A stretch of DNA of 32,787 nucleotides from Gemmatimonadaceae bacterium (lineage in GTDB: Bacteria; Gemmatimonadota; Gemmatimonadetes; Gemmatimonadales; Gemmatimonadaceae), in NCBI GenBank assembly GCA_020853635.1, contig JADYYN010000053.1:1-32787 (forward strand), written 5' to 3'. Position numbers and translations under genes: made by a program. A model generated the notes under the pieces. That model saw only the letters and a program-made list of their open reading frames with translations. It was not told the DNA's origin and ran no database searches. Below, piece by piece: positions 1-6,904 of this stretch. Numbering within the stretch: position 1 is the first letter of the stretch; every line of letters begins with the position of its first letter.

Positions 1-4
1 ACAT
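1..4 (-). CDS. Start of next ccm-operon gene (partial, off left edge)
   Basis: An ATG on the minus strand lies at 4-2, four bases after the ccmC stop codon, so a further gene of the same operon probably begins here and continues outside the window. In ccm operons the gene after ccmC is often ccmD or ccmE, but only the start codon is visible, so the product cannot be named from sequence. Confidence 0.3.
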
Positions 5-8
5 CGCG

Positions 9-710
9 TTATCCGGCATGGGCACCTCCGTGTGCGGCGTCGTCGAGCGCATCGCGATCGGTGGCGAGCGCCATCCGCACCCGCACGAACGCGATGTACA
101 GCGCCGTGAACGCGAAGAAGGCGAGGAAGAACGTCTTGATCATCACCGGTGGCATCTGGATGCCCGAGGTGTTGGCCACGACCGGCAGCGGGTGCAGTGT
201 GCGGAACAGGTACACGCTCAAGTGGATGAACGGGATCAGCAGCGCACCGAGGATCCCGAGGATCGCCGAGTAGCGCGCGCGCATCTCGCGTTCATCGACC
301 GCACTGCGCAGCACGAGATAGCCGAGGTACACGAACCAGAGGAAGAGCGTGCCGGTGAGGCGCGCGTCCCAGGTCCACCAGGTGCCCCAGACCGGTTTGC
401 CCCAGAGCGGGCCGGTGACGAGCACCGCGGTGGTGAAGATCACGCCCACCTCGGCCGAGCTCTCAGCGAAGCGGTCGAGTCGGGGATCCTTGAGGAAGAG
501 CCAGAACGCGCCGGCCAGTGCGGTGAGCCCGAACGCGAGGAACGCGACCCAGGCGGCCGGCGCGTGCACGTAGAGGATCTTCTGCGCGTAGCCCTGCGTC
601 ATCTCGGGCGGCGTGAACCAGATGGCGCGCACGTAGGCCGTGACGACGATCGCGAAGGCGATCAGCGCGATCGGGTCGAAGCCACGACGGGTGGGTGCGG
701 AAGTGGACAT
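9..710 (-). CDS. ccmC: CcmC, heme-handling membrane protein of cytochrome c maturation
   Basis: This 233-residue protein is the CcmC component of the System I cytochrome c maturation pathway, which positions heme at the outer face of the inner membrane and passes it to the chaperone CcmE. It has about six hydrophobic segments and the Trp-rich WWD signature at residues 103-115 (WGTWWTWD at its core). Candidate heme-ligand histidines are His49 in YVHAP and His163/His173 near the fifth helix. The length is typical of the family. The start follows the ccmB stop by three bases with no clear Shine-Dalgarno sequence, so translation is probably coupled. With ccmB and ccmA upstream it completes the CcmABC heme-release complex. 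The last ~15 residues are a His/Asp/Ala-rich tail of no obvious function. Confidence 0.93.
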   Translation of the reverse strand: MSTSAPTRRGFDPIALIAFAIVVTAYVRAIWFTPPEMTQGYAQKILYVHAPAAWVAFLAFGLTALAGAFWLFLKDPRLDRFAESSAEVGVIFTTAVLVTGPLWGKPVWGTWWTWDARLTGTLFLWFVYLGYLVLRSAVDEREMRARYSAILGILGALLIPFIHLSVYLFRTLHPLPVVANTSGIQMPPVMIKTFFLAFFAFTALYIAFVRVRMALATDRDALDDAAHGGAHAG

Positions 711-713
711 GCG

Positions 714-1406
714 TCAGTCGTCGAGCGTGAAAGGGAATGCGAAGGTGCAAGCGTACGCGAAGACGAGATCGAACGCGACCAGCAGCCGGAGCCACTGCCA
801 CGCGTCGGCCAACGAACGGCCGGCGATCAACCCGGCGGTGGCCTGTGCCGCCGGGATCACGATCGGCACGAAGAACGGCAACGCCAGCACCGGCAGCAGC
901 AACTCCGCCATGCGCGTGTTCGCGGTCATGCCGGCGAACAACGTGCCGATCGCCACCAGCCCGATGGACGCCAGCACCATCACACCGGCCAACGGGATGA
1001 ACGCAGCACCCAGAGGAAGATTGTAGAAGAGTGCGACCGCCGGGAGTGCCACCGCTTGAACGCCCAGCACGAAGCAGAGGTTCGCGAGGGCCTTGCCGAG
1101 GAAGATCGACTCACGCGGCACGGGCGAGACCAGCAGCGCATCCATGGCCGATTCCTGCGACTCGACCGCGAACGAGCGGTGCATGCCGAGCAGGCCCGAG
1201 AACGTGAACGTCACCCAGAGCACGCCCGGGGCGAGTTCAAGCGGCCCGACGGCTGTGGGATCCCAGGCGAAGAAGAAGATGACCAGCGAGATGAGCGCGA
1301 AAACCATCGCCGAGAGGAACGCACTCTTGGTGCGGAACTCGATCGCGAGGTCCTTGCGGGCGACGAGCCACGCGGCCGCGAGCATGCCGGGCGCCTTCGT
1401 GCTCAT
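714..1406 (-). CDS. ccmB: CcmB, permease subunit of the CcmABC heme-release ABC complex
   Basis: This 230-residue integral membrane protein has about six hydrophobic helices and no extracytoplasmic domain, as expected for CcmB. The N-terminal segment (AWLVARKDLAIEFRTKSAF) is the cytoplasmic elbow typical of the family. It partners with the CcmA ATPase and with CcmC to release holo-CcmE during cytochrome c maturation. Its ATG overlaps the ccmA stop codon as ATGA (1403-1406), and its own stop lies three bases before ccmC, so the three genes are one translationally coupled operon. The stop is TGA at 716-714. Identification rests on the family pattern together with the neighbours. Confidence 0.92.
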   Translation of the reverse strand: MSTKAPGMLAAAWLVARKDLAIEFRTKSAFLSAMVFALISLVIFFFAWDPTAVGPLELAPGVLWVTFTFSGLLGMHRSFAVESQESAMDALLVSPVPRESIFLGKALANLCFVLGVQAVALPAVALFYNLPLGAAFIPLAGVMVLASIGLVAIGTLFAGMTANTRMAELLLPVLALPFFVPIVIPAAQATAGLIAGRSLADAWQWLRLLVAFDLVFAYACTFAFPFTLDD

Positions 1407-2101
1407 GCGACGAGGTCCCGATACTCGGCCGCGTACTGCTTGAGGTCGATGCCGGCCGCGGGTTCGTGGCGGACGAAGCGTCCGGCGCGCATCACGGCGG
1501 CCTGGGTGGCCAGCGCCAAGCCCTCCTGCAGATGGTGCGTCACGACGATGAGTGCGGCCCCCGCATCGCGTCGCTCGCGCAGCAGAGCGGTGAGTGCAGC
1601 CCCGCCCTGCTCGTCGAGTCCCGTGTACGGTTCGTCGGCGAGGAGCACGTCAGGTGTGTGCACGATCGCACGCGCGATCGCGACGCGCTGCTGCAGCCCG
1701 CGCGAAAGCGCCCGCACCGGAACCTCGGCGCGGTCGGCGACTCGCAGGGCCTCGAGCGCGTGCTGGGCTGCGGCGTCGGGATCGGGCAGGCCGTAGAGCC
1801 GCGCAGTGAAGACGAGGTTCTCGCGCGCCGTAAGCGCGTCGTAGAGCATGATGCGGTGTGAGATGAGGCCGACGCGCGTGCGTGCCTCGACCGCCGGGAG
1901 TGCCGCGCCGGCGACGCGCGCGGAGCCGCTCGACGGCTTGAGGAGACCGGCGAGCAGTCGGAGTGCGGTGGTCTTGCCGGCCCCGTTGGGGCCGAAGAGC
2001 GCGAGGCAGTCGCCGGGGCCGAGCGTGAACGACAGGCCGTCCACGGCGCGACGGGCGCCGAAGGTCCGCACGAGCGACGTCGCCTCGACGAGCGTGGTCA
2101 T
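1403..2101 (-). CDS. ccmA: CcmA, ATPase subunit of the CcmABC heme-release complex
   Basis: This 232-residue ABC ATPase powers the CcmABC complex of System I cytochrome c maturation. Visible motifs in order are Walker A (GPNGAGKTT), the signature LSRGLQQRVAIARA, Walker B with the catalytic Glu (VLLADEPYTGLD) and the switch His (VVTHH). The open frame reaches back to 2176, but the ATG at 2101 (MTTLVEATSLVRTFG) places the first beta strand where CcmA proteins normally begin, so I chose it. No Shine-Dalgarno sequence precedes it; an 11-codon upstream frame (2098-2133) ends on the same ATGA, which may allow reinitiation. The 3' end overlaps ccmB by four bases. Confidence 0.92.
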   Translation of the reverse strand: MTTLVEATSLVRTFGARRAVDGLSFTLGPGDCLALFGPNGAGKTTALRLLAGLLKPSSGSARVAGAALPAVEARTRVGLISHRIMLYDALTARENLVFTARLYGLPDPDAAAQHALEALRVADRAEVPVRALSRGLQQRVAIARAIVHTPDVLLADEPYTGLDEQGGAALTALLRERRDAGAALIVVTHHLQEGLALATQAAVMRAGRFVRHEPAAGIDLKQYAAEYRDLVA

Positions 2102-2133
2102 CCGACGGGCGTCTTGTGCCTGCGTGCGATCAT
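2098..2133 (-). other. Possible 11-codon upstream ORF coupled to ccmA
   Basis: An ATG at 2133 opens a frame reading MIARRHKTPVG, whose TGA at 2100-2098 overlaps the ccmA ATG. A TACCCT hexamer sits six bases before this ATG, which is the spacing of a leaderless start. ccmA itself has no Shine-Dalgarno sequence, so termination-reinitiation from this mini-ORF is one explanation. This is inference from spacing; the peptide may not be made. Confidence 0.2.
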
Positions 2134-2139
2134 GCCAGA

Positions 2140-2168
2140 AGGGTAGCGGCAGCACGCCCCGAGCGGAA
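2140..2168 (-). promoter_or_regulatory. Candidate promoter of the ccmABC operon
   Basis: On the minus strand a -10-like TACCCT (2145-2140) lies 17 bp from a weak -35 TTCCGC (2168-2163). Transcription would begin near the ATG of the 11-codon frame at 2133. The -35 match is poor, so this rests mostly on the -10 and its placement. Confidence 0.28.
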
Positions 2169-2196
2169 CGGTGCACACGCGTCAGCGTGGCACCGT
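2168..2196 (-). terminator. Hairpin between the STAS gene and ccmA
   Basis: An imperfect stem (ACGGTG-CA-CACGC with GCGTG-G-CACCGT, loop GTCA) lies 22 bases after the STAS-protein stop and before ccmA. It is well placed to end STAS transcription. No U-tract follows on the minus strand, so it is a weak or factor-dependent terminator at best. Confidence 0.4.
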
Positions 2197-2217
2197 CCGC
2201 GGGGTGCGATCAGTACA

Positions 2218-2505
2218 TCAGCGACTGATCTCGAACAGGGTGTCGAGGCGCGTGACGTGGAGCATTTCGCTCACCGGCGTCGGCGCGTAGAGCAGGCGGG
2301 TCCGCAGTCCCTTCTCGCGGGCCCGCTTCTGGAGCAGTACGAGCACGCCGAGCCCGGACGCATCCATCTCCGTCACAATGCTCAAGTCGATCTCCACGGC
2401 CGTCATGCGCGCCCGGATCGACTCCTCGAGCGCTTCGAGCACAGCACGACGGAACTCCAACCGATGGTCAGAGGTGAGTCGGGCCGGCGCAACGAGGGGG
2501 TGCAC
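2218..2505 (-). CDS. STAS-domain protein (anti-sigma factor antagonist type)
   Basis: This 95-residue protein consists of a single STAS domain of the SpoIIAA/RsbV anti-anti-sigma type. The core MDASGLGVLVLLQ carries Asp48 and the normally phosphorylated Ser50, followed by the alpha helix (KRAREKG) and final strand of the fold. Such proteins bind a serine-kinase anti-sigma factor and are switched off by phosphorylation. The frame is open to an ATG at 2541, but a GTG at 2505 is preceded by a perfect GGAGG (2515-2511) at five-base spacing and gives a standard-length STAS protein, so I prefer it. No cognate kinase or sigma factor lies nearby, so the partner is unknown. Confidence 0.85.
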   Translation of the reverse strand: MHPLVAPARLTSDHRLEFRRAVLEALEESIRARMTAVEIDLSIVTEMDASGLGVLVLLQKRAREKGLRTRLLYAPTPVSEMLHVTRLDTLFEISR

Positions 2506-2510
2506 TAGAA

Positions 2511-2515
2511 CCTCC
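2511..2515 (-). promoter_or_regulatory. Shine-Dalgarno deciding the STAS start
   Basis: GGAGG on the minus strand lies five bases before the GTG at 2505. The alternative upstream ATG at 2541 has only a weak purine stretch. This supports the shorter 95-residue product. Confidence 0.65.
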
Positions 2516-2852
2516 ACACTGGAAGGAAAGGTGTTCAGCATTCAGTTCCCGCTCACGCAGGGAATAGCCGCCGATCTTCCAGGTACGCTGCCGTCCGAAC
2601 GGACGCGTGTGCGCGTCCCTTCGCGTGAATCCACGTTCGGCAGCTGGACCATCTCGGACCTTCCGAGACTCCTGGCTTTGCGACCCCACCTCACGATGGG
2701 TGTGCTCTTGTCGGTGTGGCGTTCTGCGTGTTCGAGGAAGAGAAATGCGAGAAGCGTGCCAGATTTTTTGCGCTACAAATCGTTATTTGACAACGAGTTA
2801 AGGCGATATCACAACCTGACGCCATCGAAATACCAGCACGTCGCAACAACAA

Positions 2853-2881
2853 CTGACAAATAGCGCCACACTGGATATTTT
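2853..2881 (+). promoter_or_regulatory. Candidate sigma70-type promoter upstream of acs
   Basis: CTGACA (2853-2858) and TATTTT (2876-2881) are separated by exactly 17 bp inside the AT-rich stretch and point toward acs. Both hexamers match the housekeeping consensus at five of six positions. The leader would be about 95 nt to the preferred acs ATG. Confidence 0.42.
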
Positions 2882-2949
2882 ATTTACAGAATAGTTAGCG
2901 CGTCAAGTAACGAAGGAAGAACCCCGTTCGTTGGATTCGCGCCGTGCCC

Positions 2950-2978
2950 TGCCGGAGTGCCCCGGCTTTTCCTACCAT
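2950..2978 (+). promoter_or_regulatory. Candidate leaderless promoter immediately before acs
   Basis: TACCAT (2973-2978) ends six bases before the acs ATG at 2985, with a weak TGCCGG 17 bp upstream. The ATG has no Shine-Dalgarno sequence, as expected for a leaderless start. The placement matches the TANNNT-N6-9-ATG pattern seen at other genes in this window. Confidence 0.3.
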
Positions 2979-2984
2979 TGTCGC

Positions 2985-4949
2985 ATGACCGACATCGACG
3001 TTCTGCTCACCGAATCGCGGCGCTTCGCGCCGAGTGCCGCCTTCAAACGCGACGCACACCTCAGCGATCGCTCACTGCACCACGCCGCCGCCGCGGACCC
3101 CATCCACTATTGGTCCGAGCGCGCCAAGGAACTCCACTGGCGACGCACCTGGGACAAGGTCCTCGACTGGACGCCGCCGCACGCGAAGTGGTTCACCGGC
3201 GGCACGCTCAACGTCGCCGAGAACTGCCTCGACCGGCATCTCACCGGCGCGCGACGCAACAAGGCCGCGATCGTGTGGGAAGGCGAGCCCGGTGACCGCC
3301 GCACACTCACCTACTGGGAGCTGGCGCGCGAGGTCCGCACGTTCGCGAACGTGCTCAAGTCGCTCGGCGTGCAGAAGGGGGACCGCGTGGGCATCTATCT
3401 CCCGCTCATCCCCGAGGCGGCTATCGCGATGCTCGCCTGCGCGCGCATCGGCGCGATTCACTCGGTGGTGTTCGGCGGGTTCAGCCCGGAGTCACTGCGC
3501 GACCGCATGAACGATGCGCAGGCCAAGGTCGTGATCACCGCCGACGGCGGCTACCGCCGCGGCCAGATCGTCCCGCTCAAGCGCAACACCGACAAGGCAC
3601 TCGAGGAGTGCCCAACGGTGAAGCACGTGGTGGTGGTGCAGCGCCGCGCGTCCGGGCCGATCACTGAAGCCCACGTCGACATGATCGAAGGGCGCGACCA
3701 CTGGTATCATCGCCTCATGCAGCACGCCACCGACGTGTGCGAGCCGGAGCCGATGGACGCCGAGGACGTGCTGTTCATCCTGTACACGTCGGGCACGACC
3801 GGAAAACCGAAGGGCATCGTGCACACCACGGGTGGGTATCTCGTTGGTGCGGCGAGCTCGATGAAGTACGTGTTCGATCTCAAGGAGACTGACGTCTTCT
3901 GGTGCACCGCCGACGTGGGTTGGATCACGGGGCACACGTACCTGGTGTATGGCCCGCTGGCCAACGGTGCGACCTGCGTGATGTACGAAGGCGCGCCCGA
4001 CTGGCCCGAGCGCGATCGCTTCTGGTCGCTCTGTGCGCGGCACGGCGTGACGATCCTCTACACCGCGCCCACCGCGATCCGCGCGTTCATGAAGTGGGGC
4101 GTCGAACATCCCAAGAAGCACGACCTCTCGCAGCTGCGCCTGCTGGGCTCGGTCGGTGAACCGATCAATCCCGAAGCGTGGATGTGGTATCACGAGCACA
4201 TCGGCGGCTCGCGGTGTCCGATCGTCGACACGTGGTGGCAGACGGAGACGGGTTCGATCGTGATCTCGCCCGTGCCCGGCGTGACGGAGACGAAGCCGGG
4301 CAGCGCCACCCAGCCGCTCCCCGGCTACTCGGCCGAGCTCATGGACAACAACGCCAACACCATCGGCGTGGGTGGCGGCCTGCTCGTGCTCACCAAGCCG
4401 TGGCCGTCGATGCTGCGCACCATCTGGGGCGACGACGCGCGCTACGTCGAGACGTACTTCTCCAAGTGGGCTGGCCGTCCCGATCTCTACTTCGCCGGTG
4501 ACGGTGCCAAGCGCGACGACGATGGTTACTTCTGGATCCTCGGGCGCGTGGACGACGTGCTGAACGTCGCGGGCCACCGGATCGGCACGATGGAAGTGGA
4601 GTCGGCGCTGGTGGAGCATCCCGCGGTGGCTGAGGCGGCGGTGGTGGGCAAGGCGCACGAGCTCAAGGGGCAGGCGGTCTGCGCGTTCGTGACGTTGCGC
4701 GACGGGTTCACCAAGAGTTCGTCACTGCGCGATGAGCTGCGTGAGTTCGTGGCGATGAAGATCGGCGCGCTGGCGCGGCCGGACGACATCCTGTTCTCGG
4801 CCGATCTGCCCAAGACGCGGTCGGGGAAGATCATGCGGCGTTTGCTGCGCGATATCGCGGAAGGTCGGGCGCTGGGCGATACCACGACGCTGGCGGATCC
4901 GAGCGTGGTCGCTTCACTCAAGGAGCAGTACGAGGCGGACGAGAGCTGA
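2985..4949 (+). CDS. acs: Acetyl-CoA synthetase (AMP-forming)
   Basis: This enzyme converts acetate, ATP and CoA to acetyl-CoA through an acetyl-adenylate. From the ATG at 2985 ([14 protein letters not shown]) it is 654 residues, matching the family (~650). The ANL-superfamily core motif [15 protein letters not shown] binds the phosphates. TWWQTETG contains the Trp that limits the pocket to acetate. The C-terminal [14 protein letters not shown] carries catalytic Lys615, the residue acetylated in regulated Acs enzymes. A TTG at 2931 with AAGGAAG upstream would add 18 residues of non-conserved sequence and is the alternative start. The gene ends at a strong hairpin shared with the convergent dsbA-like gene. 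Together with the aconitase at the right edge it supports an acetate/TCA-competent heterotroph. Confidence 0.95.
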   Translation: MTDIDVLLTESRRFAPSAAFKRDAHLSDRSLHHAAAADPIHYWSERAKELHWRRTWDKVLDWTPPHAKWFTGGTLNVAENCLDRHLTGARRNKAAIVWEGEPGDRRTLTYWELAREVRTFANVLKSLGVQKGDRVGIYLPLIPEAAIAMLACARIGAIHSVVFGGFSPESLRDRMNDAQAKVVITADGGYRRGQIVPLKRNTDKALEECPTVKHVVVVQRRASGPITEAHVDMIEGRDHWYHRLMQHATDVCEPEPMDAEDVLFILYTSGTTGKPKGIVHTTGGYLVGAASSMKYVFDLKETDVFWCTADVGWITGHTYLVYGPLANGATCVMYEGAPDWPERDRFWSLCARHGVTILYTAPTAIRAFMKWGVEHPKKHDLSQLRLLGSVGEPINPEAWMWYHEHIGGSRCPIVDTWWQTETGSIVISPVPGVTETKPGSATQPLPGYSAELMDNNANTIGVGGGLLVLTKPWPSMLRTIWGDDARYVETYFSKWAGRPDLYFAGDGAKRDDDGYFWILGRVDDVLNVAGHRIGTMEVESALVEHPAVAEAAVVGKAHELKGQAVCAFVTLRDGFTKSSSLRDELREFVAMKIGALARPDDILFSADLPKTRSGKIMRRLLRDIAEGRALGDTTTLADPSVVASLKEQYEADES

Positions 4950-4957
4950 ACCGCCGC

Positions 4958-4999
4958 AACGACGAAGGGCCCGGACTGTCGTCCGGGCCCTTCGTTGTT
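4958..4999. terminator. Bidirectional terminator between acs and the DsbA-like gene
   Basis: A 19-bp stem with one G-T mismatch (4958-4976 with 4981-4999) closes on the tetraloop TGTC and centres on GGGCCCGGAC/GTCCGGGCCC. It lies just after the acs stop and just after the stop of the convergent gene, so it can serve both. A short T-rich stretch (TTCGTTGTTCT) follows on the plus strand. Confidence 0.85.
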
Positions 5000-5022
5000 C
5001 TCGTCGTGGACGCGCCGTCTCG

Positions 5023-5775
5023 TCAGTCGCCCTTGGGCGGCGCAGCCTGCACCGGCGTGGTCACCTTGGTGCCGGTCTCCTTCGACTGTTGTGCCATCAC
5101 ACGGATCTTCTCGGCCGTGACGTAGGTCTTCATCTCGTCGTAGGTGAGGCTGCCGGAGATGAGCTTGCCGCCGATCACGAAGGATGGCGTGAACCGCACC
5201 TGCATTCGCTCCCCTTCTTTCCGGTTCGCGGCGATCTGCTCGAGCTTGCTGCCCGAGTCATAGCAATCGTCCCACTTGCCCACGTCGAGCCCGGCGTCGC
5301 CGGCGAGCTGCTTGAGGACTTTCTTGGGATCAGGGGTCGCCTGGGTGTTCCAGCGCTCCTGATTCTGGAAGATCCGGTCATGCATCTCCCAGAACTTGCC
5401 CTGCTCGTTGGCGCACTGGGCGGCGTTGTGCGCCGCCAGCGCGTTCGGGTGGACATCGAGCGGGTAATCCATGAAGCGGAAGCGGATCTCGCCCGAGGCC
5501 ACGAGGCGGGCCATGATGTCCGGCTCGTGCAGCGTGGCGAAGTACCCGCAGCCCGGGCATTCGAAGTCGGCGAACTCCACCACCTCGACGAGGGCATCCG
5601 GGCTGCCGGTGACGACGCCGGCTGCGGCGAGGTTCACGACGGTCGGTAGGGTGATCACCTTGGCCGGGCGGGTGAGCACGTACCCGAGGGCAGAGACGCC
5701 GATGACGGCGACGACGACGAGGATGGCCCCGAAGGGCTTGGCGGACTTGGCGGCTTTGACGGACGAACGGCTCAC
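5023..5775 (-). CDS. Membrane-anchored DsbA/thioredoxin-like protein
   Basis: This 250-residue protein has an N-terminal signal anchor (residues 15-34) and a thioredoxin_4/DsbA-type domain placed in the periplasm. The active site is CPGC (Cys73 and Cys76, within FADFECPGCGYF) and the cis-Pro loop reads RFTPSFVIGG. It is expected to catalyse or relay thiol-disulfide exchange in secreted proteins. The translation start is GTG at 5775 with GGAG six bases upstream. The C-terminal tail (residues ~225-250) is Thr/Pro/Ala/Lys-rich and looks unstructured. It is convergent with acs and divergent from the small unknown gene at 5913. A TAACTT at 5820-5815 is a possible -10. Confidence 0.88.
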   Translation of the reverse strand: MSRSSVKAAKSAKPFGAILVVVAVIGVSALGYVLTRPAKVITLPTVVNLAAAGVVTGSPDALVEVVEFADFECPGCGYFATLHEPDIMARLVASGEIRFRFMDYPLDVHPNALAAHNAAQCANEQGKFWEMHDRIFQNQERWNTQATPDPKKVLKQLAGDAGLDVGKWDDCYDSGSKLEQIAANRKEGERMQVRFTPSFVIGGKLISGSLTYDEMKTYVTAEKIRVMAQQSKETGTKVTTPVQAAPPKGD

Positions 5776-5867
5776 GAGGCGCTCCGAAAGGACCGGGGTT
5801 GGAGGAACCGTAGAAAGTTACACCGGCGGGGGGCGTGGGGTAGGATAAACGACCCTCCCCGATTAGG

Positions 5868-5896
5868 TTTCTGGGACGGACCGACACACCTATTAC
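5868..5896 (+). promoter_or_regulatory. Weak candidate promoter for the 108-residue protein
   Basis: TATTAC (5891-5896) lies 17 bp after TTTCTG (5868-5873), with a leader of roughly ten bases to the ATG at 5913. Both hexamers are imperfect. Confidence 0.27.
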
Positions 5897-5912
5897 CCTC
5901 GATCCGGACGAG

Positions 5913-6239
5913 ATGAGCAGACAGAGAAACCGTGGCCGTCCCATGGCCACCCAGCCGTCGCCTTTCGATCAGGCACGCGACGAGCTGTTCCAGCACATCA
6001 TGCGATGCGGCGTGATCGGCTCCGAAGTGGAGCACATGAAGGAGTGGTTCGACGAGACGATGGCGTATCTCGCGGAGCGATATCACGAGCTGAACAAGAA
6101 GGAGGTCGCAGACCTCCGGACGCTCGGCGAACGCTTCGCGGCGCCCACCAAGAAGGTCGAAGCGGCCCAGAATCAGGGCTCGGCGACCGAGAGCGGCACG
6201 GTGGACGCTGGCGAACTCGACACGGTCAGCGCGGCGTAG
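5913..6239 (+). CDS. Small soluble protein of unknown function
   Basis: I do not recognise this 108-residue protein. It has no signal peptide or membrane segment. Residues ~16-75 are charged and predicted helical (VEHMKEWFDETMAYLAERYH), suggesting a helical bundle or coiled coil, and the last ~30 residues are Gln/Ser/Thr/Glu/Ala-rich and probably disordered. An internal ATG at 5943 (MATQPSPFDQ) is a plausible alternative start; neither has a strong ribosome binding site. The gene is monocistronic, with a good intrinsic terminator directly after it, which supports it being real. It is divergent from the DsbA-like gene but no functional link is evident. Confidence 0.7.
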   Translation: MSRQRNRGRPMATQPSPFDQARDELFQHIMRCGVIGSEVEHMKEWFDETMAYLAERYHELNKKEVADLRTLGERFAAPTKKVEAAQNQGSATESGTVDAGELDTVSAA

Positions 6240-6248
6240 GCGAGAGAG

Positions 6249-6277
6249 GCCCTGGGATCACTCCCGGGGCTTTTTTT
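6249..6277 (+). terminator. Intrinsic terminator of the 108-residue protein gene
   Basis: A nine-bp stem (GCCCTGGGA with TCCCGGGGC, one G-T pair) with loop TCAC is followed directly by seven T residues. It starts nine bases after the stop codon and has the classical rho-independent form. Confidence 0.9.
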
Positions 6278-6286
6278 CGTCCGTAG

Positions 6287-6307
6287 GCCGCGCGGCATCC
6301 GCGCGGC
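6287..6307 (-). terminator. Hairpin after the outer-membrane-type protein gene
   Basis: A perfect nine-bp stem (GCCGCGCGG with CCGCGCGGC, loop CAT) lies 14 bases beyond the stop of the minus-strand gene ending at 6321. There is no U-tract on that strand, so termination function is uncertain. Confidence 0.4.
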
Positions 6308-6320
6308 GTTCACGATCTCG

Positions 6321-6803
6321 TCAGCGCCCTTCGTCGCGCTTGGCGCGCAGTACCACGCCGAGCCGCACGCCGCCGCCGAGTGTCAGCTCGGCGGCCGGGA
6401 CGATGCGCCCGCGGGCGGCGCCCTCCATTCCGACCACCAGCAGCAGTCGCCCGGTGACATCGCCGCCATCGCCGCGCACCACACCGACGCCCGCGCCACC
6501 GTAGACCGCCCGCGCGCGTTGCGCGAACGGGTCGAACTGGAACCGCACGACCGCATCCAGGCGCTGCTGGCTGCGCCACGCGTCGGCCAAGTACACCGCG
6601 CCGGCCGAGGCGGCGAGTCCCACGCGCGCGTACCACCCGGCGCGGACGTTCGCGCCGAGGCCCGCGAGGGCGCCGAGGTCTGGCGAGAGCTGCGCGTCGG
6701 CACGGAACTCCCACTGGGGATCGGCGCTCACGGGCTGCTGCGCGCGCAGGGCGACGGGGAGCAAGAGCGCGAGGACGGCGGCGAGACGTGCGAGGCGCGG
6801 CAT
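6321..6803 (-). CDS. Exported small protein, possibly an outer-membrane barrel
   Basis: From the ATG at 6803 this 160-residue protein begins with a clear Sec signal peptide (PRLARLAAVLALLLPVALRAQ, cut after Ala). The mature part is rich in Gly, Ala and alternating hydrophobic residues (VRAGWYARVGLAASAGAVYL, TGRLLLVVGMEG), as in short outer-membrane beta-barrels, but I recognise no named family. The open frame continues upstream to 6839, but the signal peptide and a promoter seven bases before the ATG fix the start. No Shine-Dalgarno sequence precedes it, fitting a leaderless message. It is transcribed back-to-back with the cyclic-nucleotide-binding gene. Confidence 0.72.
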   Translation of the reverse strand: MPRLARLAAVLALLLPVALRAQQPVSADPQWEFRADAQLSPDLGALAGLGANVRAGWYARVGLAASAGAVYLADAWRSQQRLDAVVRFQFDPFAQRARAVYGGAGVGVVRGDGGDVTGRLLLVVGMEGAARGRIVPAAELTLGGGVRLGVVLRAKRDEGR

Positions 6804-6810
6804 GGGTGGC

Positions 6811-6839
6811 AAGCTAGGCGCCGCGGCGCCGCGGCTCAA
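6811..6839 (-). promoter_or_regulatory. Promoter of the exported small protein (leaderless)
   Basis: On the minus strand TTGAGC (6839-6834) and TAGCTT (6816-6811) are 17 bp apart. The -10 ends seven bases before the ATG at 6803, so the transcript would have almost no leader. Confidence 0.55.
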
Positions 6840-6845
6840 CGGCGC

Positions 6846-6874
6846 TTGCCCCTGCCCCGGTGGCCCGGTAGCTT
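6846..6874 (+). promoter_or_regulatory. Promoter of the cyclic-nucleotide-binding protein gene
   Basis: TTGCCC (6846-6851) and TAGCTT (6869-6874) are 17 bp apart. The expected start near 6881 leaves a leader of about 24 nt containing AGAGGGA before the ATG at 6905. The -10 is identical to that of the divergent promoter at 6811-6839. Confidence 0.55.
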
Positions 6875-6904
6875 CGCCATAGGCCCGTTCCCCAGAGGGA
6901 TGTC

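Larger units (their letters stand above)
2542..2984. other. Intergenic region with AT-rich stretch between STAS gene and acs
   Basis: No convincing gene is seen in this ~440-bp divergent region. The part from about 2755 to 2915 is far more AT-rich than the rest of the window. Two short inverted repeats lie in it: 2592-2605 (CGTCCG, loop AA, CGGACG) and 2652-2668 (TCTCGGA, loop CCT, TCCGAGA). Candidate acs promoters are listed separately. The open frames crossing it have no ribosome binding site or recognisable domain. Confidence 0.6.

Noticed and set aside
18-1796. 592-residue plus-strand open frame opposite ccmC, ccmB and ccmA
   Set aside because: Arg/Glu/His-rich translation without any domain, antisense to three well-recognised genes; a GC-rich shadow frame.
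2468-2689. 73-residue minus-strand frame upstream of the STAS gene
   Set aside because: Basic, low-complexity translation that overlaps the STAS start out of frame; no supporting signal.
2378-2863. 161-residue plus-strand frame crossing from the STAS gene into the AT-rich region
   Set aside because: Starts antisense to the STAS gene, has no ribosome binding site and no recognisable motif.
3492-4658. 388-residue minus-strand frame opposite acs
   Set aside because: His/Arg-rich shadow of the acs coding sequence with no domain.
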